Positions 1 through 9,570 of a DNA stretch of 64,000 nucleotides are shown in pieces. Origin of the DNA: Aureimonas sp. AU12 (GTDB lineage: Bacteria; Pseudomonadota; Alphaproteobacteria; Rhizobiales; Rhizobiaceae); contig NZ_BBWH01000048.1 in the NCBI RefSeq assembly GCF_001463705.1, positions 1 through 64,000 on the forward strand, read 5' to 3'. The translations under genes and the position numbers were made by a program. Every line of letters starts with the position of its first letter. Position 1 is the stretch's first letter. The notes under the pieces are model-generated. The model ran no database searches, was not told the DNA's origin, and saw nothing but the letters and a program-made list of their open reading frames with translations.

Positions 1-186
1 GGTCTCGGGCGCCGCGGCATCGAGCGACAGGGCCGCCACCGCCGCGCCGTCGCCGCGCAGCAGGACGGGCCGCCCGAATCGCAACTCGGCGCTGGCGCGC
101 TCGAACCGGGCGACGGACCGGTCGCCATCGCCCAAGAAGGGCGTCGGCTGCCGGTCGGCGGAAGAGGGGGAAGACATCGTGTCCAT
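1..186 (-). CDS. N-terminal fragment of a GTP cyclohydrolase II-like protein (RibA family), cut by the window edge
   Basis: An open minus-strand frame starts at ATG 186 (alternative ATG at 177) and runs off the left edge, giving about 62 residues. After a short polar leader it reads RFERASAELRFGRPVLLRG, which resembles the start of alphaproteobacterial RibA proteins, where a 'random coil plus RAxxELRxGRPV' segment precedes the cyclohydrolase domain. The zinc and catalytic residues lie outside the window, so the call rests on this short stretch and on context. The gene is divergent from a cluster containing a pterin-synthase homologue, which would fit a RibA paralogue supplying a GTP-derived pyrimidine. 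It could also be the housekeeping ribA or another protein. Confidence 0.4.
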   Translation of the reverse strand, partial: MDTMSSPSSADRQPTPFLGDGDRSVARFERASAELRFGRPVLLRGDGAAVAALSLDAAAPET

Positions 187-440
187 GACGTGACGCTACT
201 CGCCGGTGCAGGAAGCGGCCGAACCGCTGGAAACAGAGATGGGGCGCAGGCTTAGCCAGCCAACGGTCTCGGGCCTGCGGCAAAAATGGGCGGTTTGCCC
301 GTCTCCCACAAGGGCGGACCGCCGGGTCGTCGATGAGACGGACTGTCGCCTGACCGCGCATGCGCCGGCGCGTCGCGGATGCACCCCGCGCCATTTCGCA
401 CTAGTCTGGTCGCAACCATCCGCCGGAAGGAGCCGCCGTC
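187..440. promoter_or_regulatory. Intergenic region between the divergent RibA-like gene and the MDR operon
   Basis: About 250 bp separate the two divergent starts. It should hold promoters for both directions. I could not recognise a convincing -35/-10 pair or operator. A strong Shine-Dalgarno-like GGAAGGAG lies at 425-432, directly before the MDR gene. Confidence 0.35.
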
Positions 441-1454
<1,014 letters not shown>

Positions 1455-1465
1455 AAGGCTCGCCC

Positions 1466-1864
1466 ATGTTCTGCGTCGAGGTCAGCGACCACATCATGAT
1501 CGCCCATTCGCTGCCGCGCCCCGTGTTCGGTCCCGCGCAGGGGCTGCACGGCGCAACCTACGCGGTGGACGCCGCCTTCTTCGCGCGCGATCTCGACGCG
1601 GACGGACTGGCGGTGGATATCGGCCTGGCGCTGGAGATCCTGCGCGAGGTGCTGCAACCGCTGAACTATCAGAACCTCGACGAGCTCGAGGCCTTTCGTG
1701 GGGCGATCACCACCACCGAGTTCATCGCCCATCATCTTTTCGAGGCGATCCGCGCCGCGCTGCAGGCGGGACGGGCCGGCGAGGGCGGGCGCCGCATCGT
1801 CCGTCTGCGGGTGCGGCTGACCGAGACCCCGAATGCCAGCGCGGCCTACGAGGCCGATCTGTGA
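1466..1864 (+). CDS. 6-pyruvoyltetrahydropterin synthase / QueD-like protein with altered active site
   Basis: The 132-residue product has the length and layout of the PTPS/QueD T-fold: an AH near residue 14, an HGATY segment at 28-32, a TTTEF helix start and a closing Glu in RLTETPNASAAY. Several key residues differ from true PTPS/QueD. The CxxxHGH motif is A24-Q-G-L-H28-G-A30, so the catalytic Cys and the third zinc His are Ala. The catalytic Asp-His of LDHxxLN is N67-Y68. The protein is therefore unlikely to carry out the normal 6-pyruvoyl- or 6-carboxytetrahydropterin reaction, though it may still bind a pteridine. The stop overlaps the GTG start of the next gene (GTGA), indicating translational coupling. 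Confidence 0.85.
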   Translation: MFCVEVSDHIMIAHSLPRPVFGPAQGLHGATYAVDAAFFARDLDADGLAVDIGLALEILREVLQPLNYQNLDELEAFRGAITTTEFIAHHLFEAIRAALQAGRAGEGGRRIVRLRVRLTETPNASAAYEADL

Positions 1865-2907
1865 GCGACGTGCTCTACGTCGCCATTCCAGGCGACCCCG
1901 CGACCGTCACCGGCGGCTACGCCTACGATCGCCGGATGATCGAGGCGCTGCGCCGCGCCGGGCGGACCGTCGAACTGGTGTCGCTGCCGGGATCGTATCC
2001 CGTTCCGTCCGCCGCCGATCTCGACGCGACATGCGTCGCGTTCCGGGCCTTACCGGATGGTGCGCTCGTCCTCGTCGACGGCCTCGCCTTCGGCGCCATG
2101 CCCGAGATCGCGGCGGCGGAGCGCGACCGTCTGCGGCTCGTGGCGCTGGTGCACCATCCGCTGGCGCTGGAAACCGGCCTGTCTGCTGCGGATGCCGAGC
2201 GTCTGCGGGTGTCGGAAAGCGAAGCGCTGGCCCAGGCGCGGCTCGTCGTGACCACCAGCCCGGCGACGGCTCGCGCCCTTCGCGCCGGTTTCGGCGTACC
2301 GGCCGAACGGCTCGTCGCGGTTCTGCCCGGTGTCGATCGAGCCCGCCCGAGCGATCCACCGTCCGGCCCGCAGGTGATTCTCTGCGTCGCCACGATTACC
2401 CCGCGCAAGGGGCACGACGTGCTCGTGGAAGCCTTGGCCCTGCTGGCGGATCGCACTTGGACCTGCCGGCTCGTCGGCGATCCCACCCGCGCGCCGGAGA
2501 CCGCGACGCGGCTGCGCCGGCAGATCGCATCCGTCGGGCTGGAGGCCCGTATCGCGCTGGCCGGCATCGTGCCCGACATCGCCGCCGAATATGCGGGCGC
2601 CTCGATCTTCGCGCTCGCCTCGCGGTTCGAGGGCTACGGCATGGTCTTCGCCGAAGCGCTGGCGCAGGGCCTGCCGATCGTCGCCTGCGCCGCCGGCGCG
2701 GTGCCGGACGTCGTGCCGCGGAACGCCGGCCTGCTCGTTCCGCCGGACGACCCCGTCGCCTTCGCCGCCGCGCTCGGACGCCTTCTCGACGATCCGCCAC
2801 TGCGCCGCCGCTACGCCGAAGGCGCACGCATCGCGGGCGAAGCGCTGCCGGGCTGGGACGAGACCGCCGCCGCGTTGGCCCGCGCAATGGATGGGGTGGC
2901 GCCATGA
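1861..2907 (+). CDS. GT4-family glycosyltransferase
   Basis: The 348-residue protein has the GT-B layout. A glycine-rich N-terminal TGGYAYDRR segment is followed by the linker PRKGHDVLVEAL, which begins the nucleotide-sugar-binding half. The EX7E motif EGYGMVFAE is followed by ALAQGLPIVA. It should transfer a sugar from a nucleotide-sugar donor to an acceptor in the cytoplasm with retention of configuration. The acceptor cannot be read from the sequence. The GTG start overlaps the PTPS-like stop, and its own stop overlaps the methyltransferase start (ATGA), so all three genes are co-translated. That argues for a small-molecule acceptor made by the neighbouring enzymes rather than LPS or capsule, since no polysaccharide genes are nearby. 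Confidence 0.85.
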   Translation: MSDVLYVAIPGDPATVTGGYAYDRRMIEALRRAGRTVELVSLPGSYPVPSAADLDATCVAFRALPDGALVLVDGLAFGAMPEIAAAERDRLRLVALVHHPLALETGLSAADAERLRVSESEALAQARLVVTTSPATARALRAGFGVPAERLVAVLPGVDRARPSDPPSGPQVILCVATITPRKGHDVLVEALALLADRTWTCRLVGDPTRAPETATRLRRQIASVGLEARIALAGIVPDIAAEYAGASIFALASRFEGYGMVFAEALAQGLPIVACAAGAVPDVVPRNAGLLVPPDDPVAFAAALGRLLDDPPLRRRYAEGARIAGEALPGWDETAAALARAMDGVAP

Positions 2908-3692
2908 GCGGCTTCGATACGAGCTGGCTCGACCTGCGAGAGCCCGCCGACAGGGCGGCGCGCGATGCCCGGCTACTGGCTGCCGCAGCGGCTGCGACGG
3001 GCAGCACCCCCGGCGCGCTGATCGTGGACCTCGGTTGCGGCACCGGATCCACCTTTCGCGCTCTCAACGGCAGTCTGCCCGCGCCAACGGCCTGGCGGTT
3101 CCTCGACAACGACCCGGCGCTCCTCGCGCAGGCCGGGGAGCGATGCGGAGCGGCGGTCGATCTGCGCCGGACGGATCTCGCCGCACTCGGCGCCGCCGAT
3201 CTCGCGGGCGCACGTCTCGTGACGGCCTCGGCGCTGTTCGACCTCGTGTCGCGGCGCTTCGTCGAACACCTCGCCGGATTGCTGAGCCGGGACAAGCCCG
3301 CGCTCTACGCCGCCCTGAGCTATGACGGAACGGCCTCCTTCGACGAGCCGCATCCGCTGGACGGTGCGGTCGTCGAGGCCTTCAACCGGCACCAGCGAAG
3401 CGACAAGGGCTTCGGGCCCGCCCTCGGACCGGACGCCACCCAGACCCTCGCTGCCGTTCTGCAGGCCGAAGGCTACCGCGTCGAGACCGCAGACAGCCCC
3501 TGGGTGCTCGGCCCCGATCAGATGGCGCTGCAACAGGCGACGCTCGACGGGTTCGCGCAGGCCGTCGCCGAGACGCAGACGCTTGCCGCCGAAGAGGTCG
3601 CCCTCTGGCACGCGCATCGAAAGGCAGCGGCCGCGCGCGGTGTCGGCTGCCGCATCGGCCACAGCGACCTACTCGCCGTTCCCACACTCTGA
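2904..3692 (+). CDS. Class I SAM-dependent methyltransferase
   Basis: The 262-residue product has the SAM-binding motif I LIVDLGCGTG near residues 39-48. Next come an acidic ribose-binding position in RFLDNDP and a motif-II-like LVTASALFDLVS, all in Rossmann-fold order. A basic, Ala-rich C-terminal helix follows. The substrate is unknown. It is the last gene of the overlapping MDR/PTPS-like/glycosyltransferase operon, so it probably methylates the same small molecule, or its sugar. No regulatory sequence is visible inside the operon, and a tRNA gene follows 92 bases downstream. Confidence 0.85.
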   Translation: MSGFDTSWLDLREPADRAARDARLLAAAAAATGSTPGALIVDLGCGTGSTFRALNGSLPAPTAWRFLDNDPALLAQAGERCGAAVDLRRTDLAALGAADLAGARLVTASALFDLVSRRFVEHLAGLLSRDKPALYAALSYDGTASFDEPHPLDGAVVEAFNRHQRSDKGFGPALGPDATQTLAAVLQAEGYRVETADSPWVLGPDQMALQQATLDGFAQAVAETQTLAAEEVALWHAHRKAAAARGVGCRIGHSDLLAVPTL

Positions 3693-3745
3693 GGGGCGGG
3701 CCTGCGCCAGACTTGCCGAACCGGCCGCAAATTGCCGCCAGCCCC

Positions 3746-3773
3746 TTGATCTAGCCGATCGCATCCGATACTC
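3746..3773 (+). promoter_or_regulatory. Candidate sigma-70 promoter of tRNA-Ser
   Basis: TTGATC at 3746-3751 and ATACTC at 3768-3773 are separated by 16 bases. The tRNA 5' end follows 11 bases after the -10, leaving a very short leader as is usual for tRNA genes. Confidence 0.4.
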
Positions 3774-3784
3774 GCTGTCTTGTC

Positions 3785-3874
3785 GGAGAGGTGGCCGAGT
3801 GGTCGAAGGCGCTCCCCTGCTAAGGGAGTAAACGGGAAACCGTTTCGTGGGTTCGAATCCCATCTTCTCCGCCA
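3785..3874 (+). tRNA. tRNA-Ser (GCU anticodon)
   Basis: The 90-base sequence folds as a class II tRNA. The seven-base acceptor GGAGAGG pairs with CTTCTCC (one G-U), followed by discriminator G and an encoded CCA at 3872-3874. The D-arm is GTGGCCGAGTGG, and the anticodon loop CTGCTAA carries GCT, reading AGC/AGU codons. The long variable arm AGTAAACGGGAAACCGTTTC is typical of tRNA-Ser, and the T-loop GGTTCGAATCC is intact. Confidence 0.95.
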
Positions 3875-4531
3875 TCGCAGATGCTAGCGGCATCTCACGG
3901 GATCTGTTTCACAACGATCGGAGCTGCGAAGTTCACGGGAACACACGTGACAACGCGGGGCATCCTGGACGGTCAGTGCATGGCGCCGAGGTTCCAGCCT
4001 GACGCCAGCGTTCATCAAGCGGGATGAGGCGTTGTAAGCTTCGTGCAGAACGACCATTCCGCAGATTCCACGCATAGTAGTCTTCCAGCAGGCAAACGCC
4101 TTTCGTCCTCGTGCAGGATTGCGTATTTCGGAATGCCGGCAGATGTGCGGGATGCTCGCCGCAGGGCCGAGCTTTGCGGCTTCGACAGCCAGCACCAGCG
4201 CTTCGAATGGTGACCCGCCTTGAGCCGATCGGTCGGAAAATGCATTCGGTGACGATCGGAAGATAATGGGAAAAGCGGGCCCTCTCCATCCTCTCAGTTC
4301 CCGGATTGGGTGCGGCCCAAGACGGCGCGTGAGAAGTGGGATGAGGCTAAGGGCTTAAGGATGCGTGAGAGCCCCGACATAACGCATCGGTACGAATCCA
4401 TGAGACCGACGTCCGTCACGAGCGGTTGAGTTTGACGCGCCGCGGCTGGGCTTTGCGTCGCGGCATATGCCGCAAGCGAACCGGGGGCCGAGGAGGCCCG
4501 CCGGGTCGATTCGTCGGTTGCGGTCCGGCCG
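3875..4531. other. Gene-poor stretch after tRNA-Ser
   Basis: About 650 bp with no supportable gene. Short open frames exist on the minus strand (for example 3933-4289 and 4015-4245), but they are Arg/Ser/Cys-rich, lack ribosome-binding sites and resemble no family I know. Base composition appears lower in GC than the flanks over roughly 3880-4280. I see no integrase fragment and no copy of the tRNA 3' end that would mark an attachment site. Confidence 0.5.
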
Positions 4532-4714
4532 TCAGGCCTGACGCGCGGCCATGTGCGAGTCGAGCTTCTTTCTCGACGGCCCGTAGCGCTTGATGATCGT
4601 CTTCGCCTCGCTCGGCGGAATACCGAACTTCTTGGCGAAGCTGTCCGCGTCGTAGGGCACTTCCGCCGCTGCACCGCGCTTGAGATCCGGCTTGGTCTTC
4701 GATGTCTCGGTCAT
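4532..4714 (-). CDS. Small DUF3606-like protein
   Basis: The 60-residue protein has a Lys-rich N-terminus followed by YDADSFAKKFGIPPSEAKTI and a short basic tail. This matches the DUF3606 pattern of a small helical protein (WAKKFGVxxxELxxAV) common in rhizobia and relatives. The function is unknown. It lies 26 bases downstream of another small conserved protein on the same strand and may share its transcript. Confidence 0.6.
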   Translation of the reverse strand: MTETSKTKPDLKRGAAAEVPYDADSFAKKFGIPPSEAKTIIKRYGPSRKKLDSHMAARQA

Positions 4715-4740
4715 GCCGGCGTGTCCTTTGGTTGTTCCGT

Positions 4741-4905
4741 TCAGCTCGTGGCGTCGCCCTGCGACGCCGGCCCTGCGTCCGTCATGTCGTCCGACTGGGT
4801 CTCGGCGTCGCGCTTGGCGGCCTTGGCATTGGCCTTCTCGGCCTTCTTGGCGGCCTTCGCCTTATCGCGTTCCTGACGCTCGAAATCGAAGTTCGGCTTT
4901 CTCAT
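4741..4905 (-). CDS. Small conserved Lys/Ala-rich protein (MRKPNFDFERQERDK type)
   Basis: The 54-residue protein starts MRKPNFDFERQERDKAKAAK and continues as an alternating Lys/Ala/Glu helix, ending in an acidic, Gly/Ser-rich tail. The opening is strongly conserved among small hypothetical proteins of Hyphomicrobiales. ATG 4905 is preferred over the in-frame start at 4938 because AGAGGGAA lies just upstream of it. It is probably a soluble, highly charged helical protein; the function is unknown. Confidence 0.6.
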   Translation of the reverse strand: MRKPNFDFERQERDKAKAAKKAEKANAKAAKRDAETQSDDMTDAGPASQGDATS

Positions 4906-5275
4906 GTCGTTCCCTCTGAGTGACCCAGTCGTCTGCATATAGGCCTGGAACCGTTCAATGCGAAGCGGCGGAATGCCGGAAGTGCCGCACTTGGCGACGA
5001 AGGCGTCGCTTCATCCCCTCGGCGATCGCCTCTGCCGGTGTCTCCACGGTGGCTCCAGGTGGCCGAACCCGGCGGTCTACGGCGGTGCCATTGCATCCAG
5101 GCGGGACCTCCGTGATCTGCGCAACACTGCAGGCGGTCGTCTGAAAGCTGGACGCGTCCGCCGTTCATCCCGTTCAAAAGCTTGGCGATTTGGCGATTGT
5201 GGTGCGATCGCGCGACTTGTAGGATCGCCGGAGCCGCCACCGTGTCGCGGCGGTGTTGTCGAAAGTCTCTGCGTC
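4906..5275. promoter_or_regulatory. Divergent intergenic region upstream of the LysM gene
   Basis: About 370 bp between the divergent small protein and the LysM protein. It should contain both promoters. I see no convincing gene, RNA or clear consensus promoter in it. Confidence 0.35.
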
Positions 5276-6694
5276 ATGGGTCGTCGGATCGCCCTTCCTC
5301 TCGTCGTGGTCGCGGCCGTGGCCCTCGTTCTGGCCTGGTGGGCGGGTCTGATGTCCGGGCCGGGCGCTTTCGATGGGAACCCGCGCACCGCCACCGCACC
5401 CGCGGCGCCGTTGGAAGCTTCTTCCTCGCTGGAGCCTGTCGCAAACCCTCCCGCAACCGCCACACCCGTGCCCGGAACCGCCGCACCGACCGCCGCCGCG
5501 CCGAGCTTCGCACCGGCAGAACCTTCGGATCAGGCCGTAATTCCCGCCGACTCCGACTCCGAACCCGATACGGCAACGGCCAAGCCGAGCTTCGACATCG
5601 TGCGCGTCGAGCCCGATGGATCGGCGGTGATCGCCGGGCGGGGTCGCCCGAATGCGACGATCGTTTTGCGCAACGGCGAGGCGGCGCTGACCGAGACCCG
5701 CAGCGACGCCAACGGCGACTTCGTTCTCGATTTCGCGCTGCCGGTCGGCGAACACCGCCTGCGGCTGGCCGAAGCCGGCGTGCCCGGCGAGGTCGCTTCG
5801 GACGACGCGGCGATCGTCAGCGTCCCGCCGCGCGGCCGGCCGGAGGATCTCCTCGTCATGATGCAGCGTCCGGGCGAGCCGTCCCGGATCCTCGTGAAGC
5901 CGCGCCCAAGCGAACCGGCGATGGCCGCACTCGCGCCGACGTCGCCTCCCGACGCCGCTGGGTCGCCGGCTGCCGTGCCGTCGACGCCCGAGCAGGCACC
6001 GGCTACGCCGTCAGCCGATGCCGCCGCCGTATCCGCTCCGACGACGCAGGCGCGAGTCAGCCCGCCATCCGCATCGGGCAAGCTAACGGTGGAGGCAGTC
6101 GAGATCGAGCGCGGCAGGCTCTTCGTCGCCGGCGCGGCTGATCCGCGCTCCACGATCCGCATCTATCTCGACGGACGCCTCGTCACCGAGACGCGCGGCG
6201 GGGAGGGCGACCGTTTCATCGGCTCGGCGCTCGCCGACGTCGCGGTGGGCGATCACGTCATCCGCGCCGACGAGATCGGGTCAGACGGCACGGTGATCGC
6301 GCGAGCCGAGGTCCCGTTCAACCGGCCCGATACCGGCGCCATGGCGGCCGTGGCCGCGGACGAACCGTCCGCGATTCCTGCGCTTGACGGTGCGGTGATC
6401 ACCGCCGCGCCGGGCGCTGCCGACATCACACCGGCGACGGCGGACACGGCGACGGAGGCCGCCTCGTCTCGACCGACCTCGCTGCAGACCCGGCTCCAGC
6501 CGGTCGAGGCCCGCGTCATCATCCGCCGGGGCGATTCGCTCTGGCGGATCTCGCGCGGCACCTATGGGCGCGGCAACCGCTACAGCGAGATCTATCTCGC
6601 CAATGGCGACCAGATCCGCGATCCCAACCGGATCTATCCAGGCCAGGTGTTCCGCCTGCCTGAGGACAAGGAGAAGGCGGCCCCGAAGGGGTGA
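5276..6694 (+). CDS. Membrane-anchored LysM peptidoglycan-binding protein with Ig-like repeats
   Basis: The 472-residue protein starts with an uncleaved-looking hydrophobic segment at about residues 5-24 (IALPLVVVAAVALVLAWWAG), followed by a long Ala/Pro/Thr-rich linker. Two similar Ig-like modules follow at about 105-180 and 269-345; both contain a 'G...A...I.I...G......T..D..G.F' pattern. A LysM domain closes the protein at about 411-465 (RGDSLWRISRGTYG ... IYPGQVFRLPED). This layout fits a periplasmic protein tethered to the inner membrane and bound to peptidoglycan, as in the BON/LysM and nucleoid-associated-like LysM proteins of rhizobia. ATG 5276 is chosen because it places the hydrophobic segment at the N-terminus. 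The exact role is unknown. Confidence 0.85.
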   Translation: MGRRIALPLVVVAAVALVLAWWAGLMSGPGAFDGNPRTATAPAAPLEASSSLEPVANPPATATPVPGTAAPTAAAPSFAPAEPSDQAVIPADSDSEPDTATAKPSFDIVRVEPDGSAVIAGRGRPNATIVLRNGEAALTETRSDANGDFVLDFALPVGEHRLRLAEAGVPGEVASDDAAIVSVPPRGRPEDLLVMMQRPGEPSRILVKPRPSEPAMAALAPTSPPDAAGSPAAVPSTPEQAPATPSADAAAVSAPTTQARVSPPSASGKLTVEAVEIERGRLFVAGAADPRSTIRIYLDGRLVTETRGGEGDRFIGSALADVAVGDHVIRADEIGSDGTVIARAEVPFNRPDTGAMAAVAADEPSAIPALDGAVITAAPGAADITPATADTATEAASSRPTSLQTRLQPVEARVIIRRGDSLWRISRGTYGRGNRYSEIYLANGDQIRDPNRIYPGQVFRLPEDKEKAAPKG

Positions 6695-6843
6695 ACGCGC
6701 CGTCGCTGCGACCCGATCGTCGCGGCGCACGACGGGGGATGGCCGAAGGCGGGCGGGAGGTCTAGAACCCTTCCAGTTTCGCGGTCCTCTTTGCCGCTCG
6801 CGCGCGTTGCCGGCCGGCCGCGCCCTTCACGGACAGTCTCAGC

Positions 6844-8739
6844 TTGCCCCCATCCGATACGACCACGGTGTCCGGCGACGGCAACGCCATGTGGAAGACG
6901 CTGAAGAACCTGTGGCCCTACATGTGGCCGCAGGACCGCCCGGACCTGCGCGCCCGCGTGCTCTGGGCGAGCTTCTACCTCGTTCTCGCCAAGCTCCTCA
7001 CCGTCGGCATTCCCTATTTCTACAAATGGGCGACCGATGCGCTCGACGGCGCCAACTCGGCGCGCGAGGTCCTGCCGCTCGTCCTCACCGGCGCGATCAC
7101 GCTCGTCGTCGCCTACAACGTGGCGCGGGTGGTCTCGGTGGCGCTCAACCAGCTCCGCGATGCGCTGTTCGCACGGGTCGGGCAGTATGCGGTTCGCGTG
7201 CTGGCCTACCGCACCTTCGTCCACATGCACGAACTGTCGTTGCGCTTCCATCTGGAGCGGCGCACCGGCGGCCTCAGCCGCATCATCGAGCGGGGCACCA
7301 AGGGCATCGAGACGATCGTGCGGTTCACGATCCTCAACACGCTGCCGACCATCCTCGAATTCGCGCTGACCGCGGCGATCTTCGGCTTCTCCTACGGCGT
7401 CTGGTATCTCGTCGTCATCGCCGCCACGGTGTTTCTCTATGGCTGGTTCACGATCAAGGCGAGCGACTGGCGCATCGCCATCCGCCGCGAGATGAACGAC
7501 AGCGATGCCGACGCCAACACCAAGGCGATCGACTCGCTTCTGAACTTCGAGACCGTCAAGTATTTCGGCAACGAGACGATGGAGGCCGAGCGCTTCGACC
7601 GCTCGATGGCGCGCTACGAGAAGGCCGCGACGCAGACCTGGACCTCGCTCGGCTGGCTGAACTTCGGCCAGGGCGTCATCTTCTCGGTCGGCATGGGCAC
7701 GGCGATGGTGATGTCGGCGCTGGAGGTCCGCGCAGGCACCCAGACGCTCGGCGACTTCGTGTTCATCAACGCGCTGCTGATGCAGCTGTCGATCCCGCTG
7801 AACTTCATCGGCTTCGTCTATCGCGAAATCCGGCAGGGCCTCACCGACATGGAGGAGATGTTCCGCCTTCTCGCCATCCGGCAGGAGGTGCGCGATCCCG
7901 TCGAGGCGCCCGATCTCGTGGTGCGCGAGGGCGCGATCCGCTTCGAGGACGTGCGCTTCTCCTACGATCCCGAGCGCCAGATCCTGAAGGGCGTGTCCTT
8001 CGAGGTGCCGGCCGGCAAGTCGGTGGCGATCGTCGGCCCCTCGGGCGCCGGCAAGTCGACGATCTCGCGGCTGATGTTCCGCTTCTACGACGTGGATTCG
8101 GGGCGCATCACCATCGACGGGCAGGATATCGCGTCTGTCCGGCAGGCCAGCGTCCGCGCGGCCATCGGCATCGTGCCGCAGGACACCGTGCTCTTCAACG
8201 ATACGATCGCCTACAACATCCGCTACGGCCGGGTCGACGCCGCCGAGGACGAGGTGAAGCGCGCCGCCGATCTCGCGCAGATCTCCAGCTTCATCGAGAT
8301 GCTGCCGGACGGGTTCGCGACCATGGTCGGCGAGCGCGGCCTGAAGCTCTCGGGCGGCGAGAAGCAACGCGTCGCGATCGCCCGCACGATCCTCAAGGCC
8401 CCGCCGATCCTCATCCTCGACGAGGCGACCTCGGCGCTCGATACGCACACCGAGCAGGAGATCCAGAGCGCGCTTCAACTCGTCTCGCGCCAGCGCACGA
8501 CGCTGACGATCGCGCACCGGCTGTCCACCATCATCGACGCGGACGAGATCATCGTGCTGCGCGCCGGCGAGATCGTCGAGCGCGGCACGCATCGCGATCT
8601 TCTGGCCGCCGCCGGCCTCTATGCCGAAATGTGGACGATGCAGCGCGAGGAGAACGAGGCCGAGGAGGTGCTGCGCCGTGCCCGCGAGGCGGACGCGCTC
8701 GGCGTCCTCGAGCGCAAGCGGCAGCGCGAGACGATCTGA
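6844..8739 (+). CDS. Atm1/ABCB7-type ABC exporter (transmembrane plus ATPase half-transporter)
   Basis: The half-transporter (up to 631 residues) has a six-helix ABC membrane domain in the first 330 residues and an ATPase domain carrying Walker [10 protein letters not shown] (about 398-406), signature LSGGEKQR (about 502) and Walker B ILILDEATSALD. NLWPYMWPxDRPDLRAR at the N-terminus and the LNFETVKYFGNE segment are hallmarks of the bacterial Atm1/HMT1 group, which export glutathione- or thiol-linked metals and sulfur species from the cytoplasm. It should work as a homodimer in the inner membrane. The start may be TTG 6844, GTG 6868 or ATG 6889 (616 residues); none has a strong ribosome-binding site. 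Confidence 0.9.
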   Translation: MPPSDTTTVSGDGNAMWKTLKNLWPYMWPQDRPDLRARVLWASFYLVLAKLLTVGIPYFYKWATDALDGANSAREVLPLVLTGAITLVVAYNVARVVSVALNQLRDALFARVGQYAVRVLAYRTFVHMHELSLRFHLERRTGGLSRIIERGTKGIETIVRFTILNTLPTILEFALTAAIFGFSYGVWYLVVIAATVFLYGWFTIKASDWRIAIRREMNDSDADANTKAIDSLLNFETVKYFGNETMEAERFDRSMARYEKAATQTWTSLGWLNFGQGVIFSVGMGTAMVMSALEVRAGTQTLGDFVFINALLMQLSIPLNFIGFVYREIRQGLTDMEEMFRLLAIRQEVRDPVEAPDLVVREGAIRFEDVRFSYDPERQILKGVSFEVPAGKSVAIVGPSGAGKSTISRLMFRFYDVDSGRITIDGQDIASVRQASVRAAIGIVPQDTVLFNDTIAYNIRYGRVDAAEDEVKRAADLAQISSFIEMLPDGFATMVGERGLKLSGGEKQRVAIARTILKAPPILILDEATSALDTHTEQEIQSALQLVSRQRTTLTIAHRLSTIIDADEIIVLRAGEIVERGTHRDLLAAAGLYAEMWTMQREENEAEEVLRRAREADALGVLERKRQRETI

Positions 8740-8866
8740 ACCGATCGGCTCGCCGTGGGTTCATCGTTGAGCCCGGCCGCGAAGCCCCCTATGTGGTACA
8801 CTTGGCGCGCGAAGCGGGCCCACGCCGGACTCCCGGCTGACGACACGTGAAAGGAACTCGCCCTCG

Positions 8867-9565
8867 ATGGACATGATCGCATCGATCCGCAACGCTCTGG
8901 TGCCGATCCATCGTGCCGGCTATCCGTTCATCGCCGGTTTCTTCGTCGCATCCGTCCTGCTCGGACTGCTCTGGGAGCCGCTCTTCTGGGCCGGCCTCGT
9001 GCTGACGCTCTGGTGCGCCTACTTCTTCCGCGATCCCGCGCGCGTCACCCCGATCTCCGACCAACTCGTCGTCAGCCCGGCCGATGGCCGCGTCTCGCTC
9101 GTCGGCCACGTCGTGCCGCCCGCCGAGCTCGGCCTCGGTGACGAGCCGCTGCTGCGCATCTCGATCTTCATGAACGTCTTCGACTGCCACGTGAACCGCG
9201 CTCCGGTACGGGGCCGCATCGCGCGCATCGCCTACAAGGAAGGCCAGTTCAAGAATGCCGAGCTCGACAAGGCGAGCGAGGTGAACGAGCGATCCTCCTT
9301 GGTGATCGAAAGCCCGCGCGGCGAGGTCGGCGTCGTGCAGATCGCAGGCGCCATCGCGCGTCGCATCATCGTTTTCTCGCAGACCGGCGATCATCTGGAG
9401 GCGGGCGAGCGCTTCGGCCTCATCCGCTTCGGCTCGCGCCTGGACATCTACCTGCCCGATGGCGCCGTTTCGCGCGTCGCCGAAGGCCAGAAGGCCGTCG
9501 CGGGCGAGACCGTCATCGCCGATTTCTCGGAACGGCCGCACGGCTGGTCCTGGCGCAAGGATTGA
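8867..9565 (+). CDS. psd: Phosphatidylserine decarboxylase proenzyme
   Basis: This 232-residue short-form decarboxylase converts phosphatidylserine to phosphatidylethanolamine at the inner membrane. Hydrophobic stretches at about 20-55 anchor the protein. The conserved blocks VSPADGRV (69-76) and [13 protein letters not shown] (101-113) precede the FGS motif, where self-cleavage between Gly189 and Ser190 should create the pyruvoyl group. The stop lies just before pssA, so substrate-producing and substrate-consuming enzymes are coupled in one operon. Confidence 0.95.
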   Translation: MDMIASIRNALVPIHRAGYPFIAGFFVASVLLGLLWEPLFWAGLVLTLWCAYFFRDPARVTPISDQLVVSPADGRVSLVGHVVPPAELGLGDEPLLRISIFMNVFDCHVNRAPVRGRIARIAYKEGQFKNAELDKASEVNERSSLVIESPRGEVGVVQIAGAIARRIIVFSQTGDHLEAGERFGLIRFGSRLDIYLPDGAVSRVAEGQKAVAGETVIADFSERPHGWSWRKD

Positions 9566-9570
9566 GCGGG

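Noticed and set aside
3933-4289. Possible 118-residue minus-strand gene after tRNA-Ser
   Set aside because: No ribosome-binding site, overlaps other frames of similar length, resembles no family.
6634-8592. 652-codon minus-strand frame opposite the Atm1 exporter
   Set aside because: Shadow of the exporter; composition and lack of domains.
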